A DNA stretch of 64,000 nucleotides from assembly GCF_024171535.1 (NCBI RefSeq), contig NZ_JALJZV010000001.1, forward strand, positions 310,001-374,000. Reading direction: 5' to 3'. Numbering within the stretch: the first letter of the stretch is position 1; the number at the start of each line of letters is the position of its first letter. Below are positions 16,118 through 24,700 of the stretch, piece by piece. The position numbers and the translations under genes were made by a program. This DNA comes from Flavobacterium sp. HSC-61S13 (GTDB lineage Bacteria; Bacteroidota; Bacteroidia; Flavobacteriales; Flavobacteriaceae). The notes beneath the pieces are model-generated. The model was given only the letters and a program-made list of their open reading frames with translations, had not been told where the DNA came from and searched no databases.

Positions 16118-17335
16118 TTAAATTTCATAGATGATTAACCCACTTCTAAATTTGGGTTCAATATAAGTACTTTTTGGTGGCATAATTTGATTATTGTCCG
16201 CAAGTTCTTTAATTTCTGTCACATTTGTTGGATATAACATAAATCCAACCTCAAATTCGCCACTATCAACCATTTCTTTGATGGTGATGATCGATTCTGT
16301 ACCCGGAACATATTCGATACGGCCATCTGTACGTAAGTCTTCAACACCCAAAATAGGATGTAGCAGTTCGGTATACAGTACTTGTGCGTCTAAATTATTT
16401 AAAACCCCTTCGGAATTGCCGGCACTCTTTAACTGCAGCGAATAAAATTCACCGTCGAGATACATCCCAAACTCTGTTTTTTTAGTCGGCTTCCACAAAT
16501 GTTGCTTTTTGTTTTTTACGACAAATTTTTCATTTAATAACTGTAGAAAATCCGTTTTTGAATGTTGATTTAAATCGTGAATTAAACGATTGTATTCATA
16601 AATTTTAATGTTGTTTTCCGCGATCAGGAAACTCATAAAATAATCCAGATGTGGATTATTGGATTCGTGATCTTGTTTGTACAACAGCTCTGCAGAAGCT
16701 GAACGGTGGTGACCATCAGCTATATACAATTGATCAATAGAACCAAAGGTTTCAATGAGCCAATTTTGATCACTGATTTGATCGATTTTCCAGAAGGTAT
16801 GTTTTTCCTTGTTGGAAGTAGTAAAATGGTATAAAGCCTGCTTTTGCTTAAATTCGTTTATCCAAGTATTCAGCGCTTTATTTTCGGGATACATCAACAA
16901 AACCGGTTCGGTATTAAATCGCGTAAAATGCAAATAATCTTTAAAAGTATGAACGCGGTATTCGAGGGTATCTTCGTGTTTTTTAATTAAGTTATTCTGA
17001 TAATCTTCAATAGCAGTACCTGCTAAAATACCGGTAAATTGATGGTTTTTAGATTCGATTTGGTACAAATAAAAAACGGGATTATCTTCTTTTACAAAGA
17101 TGCCCTCTTTTTTAAAATCCATAAATTTGGTTGCTACGGCCTTATACCGCTTTTCAATATTCACTTTTTGCTGATTGGCGTAGGCCGGATTCAGTATGTG
17201 TAAAAACGAAAAGGGGTTAAATTCTAAAGAATAAGCGAGTTCTGTGGTGCTGTAGTCGTCATAAGAACGGGTAGTCACCAAACTGACTTTATCTGAGGTA
17301 GGTCGCAAGCCTTGAAATGGAGCAATTTTTGCCAT
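16118..17335 (-). CDS. DUF1015 family protein
   Basis: This 405-residue protein matches the DUF1015 family in length and in landmarks: an N-terminal MAKIAPFQGLRPT, LHILNPAY, the central QLYIADGHHRSASAELL (conserved DGHHR) at about residue 205-220, and C-terminal VGFMLYPTNVTEIKELAD with MPPKSTYIEPKFRSGLIIY. The family is cytoplasmic and, in some organisms, sits near serine or phosphoserine metabolism genes. A function in this organism is not established. It starts 24 bp after an intrinsic terminator for the upstream dehydrogenase gene and leads into yggS. Confidence 0.88.
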   Translation of the reverse strand: MAKIAPFQGLRPTSDKVSLVTTRSYDDYSTTELAYSLEFNPFSFLHILNPAYANQQKVNIEKRYKAVATKFMDFKKEGIFVKEDNPVFYLYQIESKNHQFTGILAGTAIEDYQNNLIKKHEDTLEYRVHTFKDYLHFTRFNTEPVLLMYPENKALNTWINEFKQKQALYHFTTSNKEKHTFWKIDQISDQNWLIETFGSIDQLYIADGHHRSASAELLYKQDHESNNPHLDYFMSFLIAENNIKIYEYNRLIHDLNQHSKTDFLQLLNEKFVVKNKKQHLWKPTKKTEFGMYLDGEFYSLQLKSAGNSEGVLNNLDAQVLYTELLHPILGVEDLRTDGRIEYVPGTESIITIKEMVDSGEFEVGFMLYPTNVTEIKELADNNQIMPPKSTYIEPKFRSGLIIYEI

Positions 17336-17358
17336 TGTAAAGCAGATTATAAAGGTGA

Positions 17359-17392
17359 AAAGTCAGCCGACACGAAAGTCAGCTGACTTTTT
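17359..17392 (-). terminator. Intrinsic terminator after the 3-hydroxybutyryl-CoA dehydrogenase gene
   Basis: AAAAGTCAGC (17359-17368) pairs perfectly with GCTGACTTTT (17383-17392) around a 14-nt loop. T-runs are present on both strands, so it can act in either direction. It separates the dehydrogenase (ends 17413) from the DUF1015-yggS unit on the minus strand. Confidence 0.7.
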
Positions 17393-17412
17393 TGTTTTAG
17401 TATAGGGGTGGA

Positions 17413-18300
17413 TTAAGAAAACATCTTGGCCACTTTTTCAGCCTTTTTGCTTTCGGAATAATCATAGAATCCCTCGCCAGATTTAACGCCTAATTTCCCT
17501 GCCATTACCATGTTTACCAACAGCGGACAAGGAGCGTATTTTGGGTTTTTAAAGCCATCATGCATCACATTAAGGATGGATAGACAAACGTCTAATCCAA
17601 TGAAATCTGCCAATTGTAAGGGTCCCATTGGATGCGCCATTCCCAACTTCATCACCGTATCGATTTCTTCCACACCAGCAACGCCGTTGTATAACGTTTC
17701 GATGGATTCGTTGATCATCGGCATCAAGATTCTATTGGCTACAAATCCTGGATAGTCATTGACTTCAACAGGAGTTTTATCCAATTGTTTAGACAAGTCC
17801 ATGATTTGTTGAGTAACCGCATCAGAAGTGTTGTAACCGCGGATGATTTCAACCAATTTCATAATCGGCACTGGATTCATAAAGTGCATACCGATAACGC
17901 GCTCTGGATTGGATACGACAGAAGCGATTTGAGTAATGGAGATAGATGATGTATTGGTAGCAAGTATGGTGTCTTTAGAACAAACCTGGCTTAATTCTTT
18001 AAATATATTTAACTTCAAAGTGCTGTTTTCCGTAGCTGCTTCAACCACCAAATCCGCATTGATTACACCGTCTTTGATGTCGTTGTACGTAATGATGTTT
18101 TCGATAGTCGCTTTTTTATCGGCTTCAGTAATAGCGCCTTTTGCAATCATTCTATCCAAGTTTTTAAGAATGGTATTCATTCCCATTTCAATTGATTTTT
18201 CAGAAATATCAATTAAAAATACTTTAAATCCTTTTTGAGCAAAAGTATGAGCAATTCCATTTCCCATAGTTCCTGCACCGATTACAGCTATATTCTTCAT
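17413..18300 (-). CDS. 3-hydroxybutyryl-CoA dehydrogenase
   Basis: This 295-residue protein has an N-terminal NAD(P)-binding Rossmann fold (IAVIGAGTMGNGIAHTFAQKG), DLVVEAATENSTLK, ATNTSSISIT (catalytic Ser) and GMHFMNPVPIMKLVEI (catalytic His), and a C-terminal helical dimerisation domain with NDYPGFVANRILMPMINE and HPMGPLQLADFIGLD. It oxidises (S)-3-hydroxybutyryl-CoA to acetoacetyl-CoA, or the reverse, in short-chain fatty-acid metabolism. Length is that of the stand-alone Hbd/PaaH-type enzyme, not the FadB fusion. It stands 113 bp from the upstream oxidoreductase gene. Confidence 0.93.
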   Translation of the reverse strand: MKNIAVIGAGTMGNGIAHTFAQKGFKVFLIDISEKSIEMGMNTILKNLDRMIAKGAITEADKKATIENIITYNDIKDGVINADLVVEAATENSTLKLNIFKELSQVCSKDTILATNTSSISITQIASVVSNPERVIGMHFMNPVPIMKLVEIIRGYNTSDAVTQQIMDLSKQLDKTPVEVNDYPGFVANRILMPMINESIETLYNGVAGVEEIDTVMKLGMAHPMGPLQLADFIGLDVCLSILNVMHDGFKNPKYAPCPLLVNMVMAGKLGVKSGEGFYDYSESKKAEKVAKMFS

Positions 18301-18413
18301 ATGTTTTTATTTAATTTTTATTTAATTCAATAACAACCGTTTTAACAGTGATTTGCCTGTTAAGCAAAGGTGTGATTGCGGTCAATTTTCTAATTTATAG
18401 GTTGATTTTACGG

Positions 18414-19379
18414 TTATTTTTTAAAACACCCGATGATTTGTTGAGCCAATCGTAAAGCGGCTGCACCATCTTCTAAGGTAACTACCGGGGTAGTTTGGTT
18501 GTTGATGGCATCAGCAAAGGTTTCAAGTTCTTCTAAAATCGCGTTATTACTACCGACTTTAGGGTTGTCGTAATAGATTTGTTTAGAAACCCCTTCGGCA
18601 TTTTGGAAGATCAAATCAAAATCGCCCGGCGTTTTCGGAGCTTCTTTCATTTTGACTACCTCACAGATTTTTTCTAAATAATCTACCGAGATATAGGCAT
18701 CTTTTTGAAAGAAACGCGTTTTGCGCATGTTTTTCATCGAAATTCTACTGGCGGTAATATTGGCAACGCAACCGTTTTCAAATTCTACACGGGCATTGGC
18801 GATATCTGGTGATTCACTTAAGATGGACACCCCGCTAGCGCTAACCGTCTTAACTGGGGAGTTGACCACACTGAGTATAACATCGAGGTCGTGTATCATC
18901 AAATCCAAAACAACGGGAACATCAGTTCCGCGTGGATTAAATTCAGCCAATCGATGGGTTTCAATAAACATCGGTTGCTCGATTTTTCCTTTAATCGCTT
19001 GAAATGCGGGGTTAAATCGTTCCACATGTCCAACCTGTCCTTTTACATCGTACTGTTGAGCTAGGGCAATGAGTTCCTCAGCCTCTTCAACGGTATTGGT
19101 AATCGGTTTTTCAAGAAAGACGTGTTTACCTTGTTGAATCGCTTGTTTGGCACAATCAAAATGCGAAAGTGTTGGTGTAACGATATCCACAACATCAACT
19201 GCTGCTATCAATTCGGCTATGCTTTCGAATGATTTATAGCCAAACTCTGCGGCTACTTTTTTGGCATTTTCCTGAAAAGGATCATAAAATCCTACTAATT
19301 CATATTTATCTGATTGATTTAGTAAACGAAGGTGAATTTTACCTAAGTGTCCCGCTCCCAATACCCCAATTTTCAACAT
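18414..19379 (-). CDS. Gfo/Idh/MocA family NAD(P)-dependent oxidoreductase
   Basis: This 321-residue protein has the Gfo/Idh/MocA architecture: Rossmann motif IGVLGAGHLGKIHLRLL, VDIVTPTLSHFD, the catalytic-Lys motif HVFLEKPITNT near residue 93, and a C-terminal alpha/beta domain with VGHVERFNPAFQAIK and LDLMIHDLDVIL. The His of HDLD is the expected acid/base. The family oxidises or reduces sugars, inositols or related ketones. Relatives with VGHVERFNPA are often in LPS sugar or UDP-sugar modification, but the substrate cannot be assigned. It is divergent from pcm. Confidence 0.85.
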   Translation of the reverse strand: MLKIGVLGAGHLGKIHLRLLNQSDKYELVGFYDPFQENAKKVAAEFGYKSFESIAELIAAVDVVDIVTPTLSHFDCAKQAIQQGKHVFLEKPITNTVEEAEELIALAQQYDVKGQVGHVERFNPAFQAIKGKIEQPMFIETHRLAEFNPRGTDVPVVLDLMIHDLDVILSVVNSPVKTVSASGVSILSESPDIANARVEFENGCVANITASRISMKNMRKTRFFQKDAYISVDYLEKICEVVKMKEAPKTPGDFDLIFQNAEGVSKQIYYDNPKVGSNNAILEELETFADAINNQTTPVVTLEDGAAALRLAQQIIGCFKK

Positions 19380-19530
19380 AAAAATTCAATTTGGAACAAA
19401 AATAAAACATATTTACTTAATCCCTAAGATTTAAAGTCTAAACTTTTGGCCATTCTTTATTCCACTTGGGTTTTTGGCTGTTTTTATACTGAAATATTGC
19501 GTAATTTTACGCAAATTAATATATGCAATA

Positions 19531-20172
19531 GTGAGAGATTCTGCCAAACATCAAGGACTTCGAAATCAATTAGTAGCCGTTTTACAACAAAAGGGAATTA
19601 CCGACAAAAATGTACTTCAAGCCATCAAATCCATTCCTCGACATCTGTTTTTAGACTCGAGTTTTGAGGATTTTGCTTATCAGGACACGGCTTTCCCAAT
19701 TGGTGCAGGACAGACGATTTCGCAGCCTTATACGGTAGCTTTTCAATCGCAACTATTAGAACTGAGCAAAGATGATAAGGTGTTGGAAATCGGCACTGGT
19801 TCGGGTTATCAAACCGCAGTATTGTATGCCATGGGGGCTCGTGTATTTAGTGTGGAAAGACAAAATGAATTGTATAAAAAAACATCGCAGCTGTTGCCAA
19901 AATTAGGAGTACGTGCCCGCCATTTAACCTTTGGAGACGGTTATAAAGGACTGCCGAATTTTGCGCCTTTTGATTCGATTATCGTCACTGCCGGAGCTCC
20001 TTTTATCCCGCAACCCTTAATGGCACAACTCAAAATCGGTGGTCGATTGGTGATACCTGTAGGGGAGGATGTACAAATCATGACTTTACTGATTCGCAAA
20101 TCGGAAACCCAATTCGAAAAACACGAATTTGGAGATTTTCGCTTTGTTCCAATGTTGGGAGATAAAAATTAA
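19531..20172 (+). CDS. pcm: Protein-L-isoaspartate O-methyltransferase
   Basis: From the GTG at 19531 the protein is 213 residues (starting MRDSAKHQGLRNQL), which matches family length. The longer frame back to 19474 adds 19 hydrophobic residues that homologues lack. Family motifs: IPRHLFLDSSF, DTAFPIGAGQTISQPYTVA, the SAM-binding VLEIGTGSGYQTAVL, and the late GGRLVIPVG. It methylates isoaspartyl residues in damaged proteins using S-adenosylmethionine. The accessory secreted-protein block begins just downstream. Confidence 0.92.
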   Translation: MRDSAKHQGLRNQLVAVLQQKGITDKNVLQAIKSIPRHLFLDSSFEDFAYQDTAFPIGAGQTISQPYTVAFQSQLLELSKDDKVLEIGTGSGYQTAVLYAMGARVFSVERQNELYKKTSQLLPKLGVRARHLTFGDGYKGLPNFAPFDSIIVTAGAPFIPQPLMAQLKIGGRLVIPVGEDVQIMTLLIRKSETQFEKHEFGDFRFVPMLGDKN

Positions 20173-20255
20173 AATTACAGCATCATAAACTGAAGTCGGG
20201 AATATAGAAGCTCTACAAGCAGACTATAGTTCCCGAGCTCAGTGAGTTCTTCTGA

Positions 20256-21482
20256 TTACTCCATCTCTTGAGTGAATCGTGCTAAATACTGAGAAAGGGG
20301 TATGTGCATGACTTTAACGAAGGCTTTTGAAAAACTGCGTGCGCTAGAAAAACCCAATTCTTGACCAATAGCCGCAATTGTTAAACAGCGAAACCTCTTG
20401 TGGTTTTCTTCTAGGTTTTCAATGAAGTGTTTTATTCTCAGATCGTTGACATAGTCAATAAAACTTTTTTCTTTATAGGTGTTGATGCAATTAGAAAGGT
20501 AGTTGCGGTTGGTGTGCCATCGCTCAGCCAAGTTGTTTAAATGGATGCCCTGGCTTAAAAATTCTTTGTTCTTTTCAAAATCCTCTAAATGTTGTAATAT
20601 TTTCGATACGATACTTTCTTTAAGAGTAAGTGTATGGGGCTTCTTTGAGGCATCGCTCAATTCTAAAGTTGCAATCGCAAGTTTATTTCTTTGTTTTTTA
20701 AGTAGTTGGTATTTTAGGTAGATAAAAATTAAACAGACAAAGAGGTGGTCTATAAGCAAAAGGACAAAGACTACAGCAGTCCTTACAAAGGTACTGGAAT
20801 CTTCGAAGCGTTTTTCTTGATTTATGACATCTACAGTGGTTTGCTGCTGTTTCCATATCGAGCTTATCCGTGTTCTTGTGTCGTTGTACTTCCTTTCCAA
20901 ATGCACGGATACTGCGGGTAGTTGCTTGTTTATGTTTAAGATTTTTTCTCCATTCCCGTTTTTCTCCAACTGGTCGTTAAAGTGGCTATAGTTATCGTAG
21001 TGATGAGGGTGTTTTAGTTTGGTAGCTAACAGATCTTTAATACCTGTGAAATCCATTTCGATTTGTTTGTTTCTGTATAAGCCCTTTTGCAGTTTTTTAA
21101 TGAGTTTTGCGGAATTGTTTTGCGGACTAAGAAAGGGAAGTGTATTGTCACTGATTTTAATTGTCTCCAAGCAACTCCGTAGAGGTAGCGCCTTCATCAA
21201 TCTCTTGTTGTAATTCCACGGTTTGCTGTTAAACTGCTCTTTATAATTCCCAAAATAGTTATCAAACAAAAATGAATGTTGAATTCGTTTTATCGTTACA
21301 GCTTTAACCCAAAGGTATCTTAAGGATCTCTTATCGGGCAGCGATGTTGTTTTAGCTGAAACTTTCATTGTCTTAGATCGAATTTCGAATGAAAAATGAA
21401 GGAAGATACTCTTGTATGTTGGCTCGATACAGCTAAGATAAGCGTTTAAGTAGGTCAGTAAAGTGAGGTAATATAATTTCAT
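20256..21482 (-). CDS. Membrane-anchored AraC-type transcriptional regulator
   Basis: This 408-residue protein has a C-terminal AraC-type double helix-turn-helix (about residues 295-403: IHLNNLAERWHTNRNYLSNCINTYK, then IAAIGQELGFSSARSFSKAF). A transmembrane helix lies just before it (about residues 235-258, VVFVLLLIDHLFVCLIFIYL), followed by a basic linker. Flavobacterial proteins of this build normally carry an N-terminal TPR sensor outside the membrane. Here the first ~230 residues show no TPR pattern or other domain I recognise. ATG 21368 is a plausible alternative start. It is divergent from the PKD cargo gene and is the natural candidate regulator of the cargo block. Confidence 0.78.
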   Translation of the reverse strand: MKLYYLTLLTYLNAYLSCIEPTYKSIFLHFSFEIRSKTMKVSAKTTSLPDKRSLRYLWVKAVTIKRIQHSFLFDNYFGNYKEQFNSKPWNYNKRLMKALPLRSCLETIKISDNTLPFLSPQNNSAKLIKKLQKGLYRNKQIEMDFTGIKDLLATKLKHPHHYDNYSHFNDQLEKNGNGEKILNINKQLPAVSVHLERKYNDTRTRISSIWKQQQTTVDVINQEKRFEDSSTFVRTAVVFVLLLIDHLFVCLIFIYLKYQLLKKQRNKLAIATLELSDASKKPHTLTLKESIVSKILQHLEDFEKNKEFLSQGIHLNNLAERWHTNRNYLSNCINTYKEKSFIDYVNDLRIKHFIENLEENHKRFRCLTIAAIGQELGFSSARSFSKAFVKVMHIPLSQYLARFTQEME

Positions 21483-21599
21483 AATTGTTAAGAAAAGATT
21501 AAAGTTTTAGGTGTTTAAAAATCTGATTTTTTTTGTAATATTTTGATTAGCAGTATGTTGAATTATAAATGTATGTAAAATGATCAATGTGCACAACAA

Positions 21600-21607
21600 T
21601 ATTTTTG
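21600..21607 (+). promoter_or_regulatory. Candidate Bacteroidetes -7 promoter element for the PKD cargo gene
   Basis: TATTTTTG matches the TAnnTTTG -7 consensus used by the primary sigma factor in Bacteroidetes. No convincing TTTG is found at the usual spacing for the -33 element. Transcription from here would give a leader of about 160 nt before the ATG at 21773. Confidence 0.35.
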
Positions 21608-21772
21608 CATAATTAATCATAAAGTTTAGATTTGAGTTCTATTATTATGAATGTATTAGTAGTTAATAAATGTTAATTGTGTGAAAAAGAACCATTATTT
21701 ACAAGTATTCAAATGGTGTTGCTCCATTTTAGTCACAGGGAGAAAATAAATAATCGTATTAAAATTAAAATT

Positions 21773-24700
21773 ATGACAAAAAAAAACATATATCCGCTAA
21801 CAGTGCAGACGGCATGCCTGTTATTTTTGTTGCTGTTCTATTCTATTTTAGTTACGGCGCAAAGCAACCATCCTTCCTTATCTTGGAATCAGCAGGTGGG
21901 CTGTATTGAATTTGACGACAGTAATGTTGCTTATACCGATTTTGGCTTGAGTGCAGATCTGATTGAAGCGATGAACGGCAGTAAGTGCTTGCGTTTTTGC
22001 GGGGGCAGTCGGGTTACTTACAAGTTGGAAGACGCTAATGTCAAGAGTGTTCAATGGCAGGTTGCAGGGGGAACCATAGAGACTAGCAACAATATCAATG
22101 CGGTGGTAATATGGGGTCTTCACGGTCATGGAGCCTTAACGGTCAACGTGACCTATACCAACGGTACCAGTAGTACATTTAGTTATTGTATTGAAAAAAT
22201 CACCAGCCCCGAAGCCTTATTTCGAGTGAATAGCCCATACCCTGATCAGTTGGAGTTTTGTACAGGTAGCCCGATATCGTTTGACAACTTATCCAACAAC
22301 AGAGGTGGTACAGCCATAATTAACTATAATTGGGATTTTGGAGATGGAAATACCTCCAATCTTTCTGCTCCGGTACATACCTATCAATATTCAGGTATCT
22401 ATAAGGTGGTCTTAACCGTTACCAACAGTTGTAATTGTAGTTCAAGTTATGCTATATCAATTCATGTAGTAGGCGTTAATCCTACAGTGATTACTTGTAA
22501 TAGTGTGACCTGCGAAGGCAATATAGAAACCTATAGTGTCAACACAGGTTGTGGGGGTGAATGGCAGGTTGAAGGTGGAACTATAATTAAAAACTACGGA
22601 AATTCTATTGATGTTAAGTGGAATAAAGTGGATTGGGAAAAGGGATTTGGAACTGTAAGTTATAGATCTCACTGCAGCTGTCCATTTTGGAATACGATAA
22701 AAGTACCCATAATTCTAAAAACGGGTATTATCAAAGGTCCCCATGTCATTTGTATGAATAGTCAGGGGCGTTTTACTTTACCGCAGTGGCCGAGTACAGA
22801 GTTTAAATGGCAAATCAATGGGGATCCAATTCATCCGGCATTGGTACTGACCGATCAACACAATGAAATTGTGATTAATGGGGCAGATTTAACTCCTGGT
22901 CTTCATCAATTAACTGTTGAATATCGGAATACCTTGATTGATAATTTCAGTTGTATGGGCTATGCGACTACTTCCTTACGAGTAAAGCCGACGGTTGAAA
23001 TTCATACCGATCCGGCCCTAACCGTTTGTCAAGGCACGGTCAAAACTTTTAATACAACAGATGGAAGTTCTATAAATTGGATCGTCAGTTATAATAAAGG
23101 ACTGATTCACAGCTCTATTGGAAGGCAACTTACCTATACCTTTGATCAAGGTGGGAGTTATGTGGTCGGAACCAATAGTAATTGGTGTATAGATGCGCCG
23201 ATTGTGGTTGATGTTATCGATAAACCGACTATAAGCGGACGTATTGTAGGGCCGCAATACCTATGTTTGAATACGCCTTATACTTATAAAATAACGGATA
23301 TCTCCCCCGATGTGACTTTTGTCTGGAGTGTAAGTGGAGGGACAATTATTGGAAGTAATGCCGGAACTGAGGTTTCTCTGTGTATTTCAAATCCATCGGC
23401 TGTGATTTCGGTTGTAAAACAAGTGGTCAAAGATGGCGTGATTTGTGTATCTGATCCGCTAACTTATTCCGTTAACGAGGTGGATGTGGATCCCTTTATC
23501 GTCAATAACAATATGGTCAATGAATTCTGCCCGAGTAATGTATATAAATTCTCAGCAAATCTAAACGGTATTAAAGTAGATCATATCGAATGGAGTATTA
23601 AAAGCTCTACGAACCAAACTAACTTTGGAAACATTGTCAGCGGAATCAATGCTCCAAACGTAGAAGTCAGTTTTAATGAAGTCAGTAGTTCCTATACAGG
23701 TATACTCACCTTAAAAGTGACCAAATGTAATGTGATAACGACTACCACCAGAACTATCAACTTGCTGAAAATGCCGGTTCTAACTATTGCACCCATAGCT
23801 GATGTTTGTCCGGGTTCTGGCACAATTACCTTGAATATTAAGAGTTCACCTCCGGTTAGCGGTATTATCAAAGTGGGTTTTGACGGGGCAGTTCCTTCGG
23901 GATCCTATTCGTTCACCAGCGGTGTTCCTTTAACAGTAGGTAATGGTTTTGTCAACAATAGCACGACAAATATTACAAAATCCTTGTCAATCAGGTTAGA
24001 AAAACCCAACGGTTGTAATTATGTGGCTGTAGCTTCGCAAAATGTAACCATATTTCCATCTACTAAAATAGATATTACACCGGGATATCGCCATTTGGTA
24101 TGTCCAGCCACCTATACTTCGATTCCCTTATCTGCTACGATATCCACCGGAGTTACCGCTTCAGTATCGTTTCAATGGTTTAAAAACGGCAATTGGATTC
24201 CAGGAGCCAATACGTCCAATTACACGATTAAGGGAGCTCATCCTGAGGGATTGTATCGCTTGGATGTGCGGGATAAAAACGGCTGTACTGTAAGTTCGAA
24301 ATCGGTTTATGTAGAAATTAAATGCAATACGAATCCGGGTTGTACCGTTACCCCAGATCCGAATATGAAAGTAAGTGCAAATTGGGATAGCTGTGATGTG
24401 ATCAAAGCTCAGGTTACTTATGTCGGTACACCGACCAATATCACTTGGCAAGGCAGTACTGGTGTTACATCGGCTGGTGCTAACCATACGGCAAATGCGA
24501 CCTTTAATGTGTCGATTGCTGGAAACCATACGATCACCGCAATACTGAATTACAACGGTTGTTTTGTTCACAAATCCGTACAAGTCAGTAAAAGTTACGA
24601 GCCTATTTTAAAGAGCAGTATTACTTGTAATGCAGACGGTACTTACAACGTCGTATTATTAAATAACACCAACATTTACGGCGTGACAGCGGGCTCTATG

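Noticed and set aside
19474-19530. Extended N-terminus of pcm
   Set aside because: The 19 extra residues are hydrophobic and not part of the family; the GTG at 19531 gives the usual start and length.
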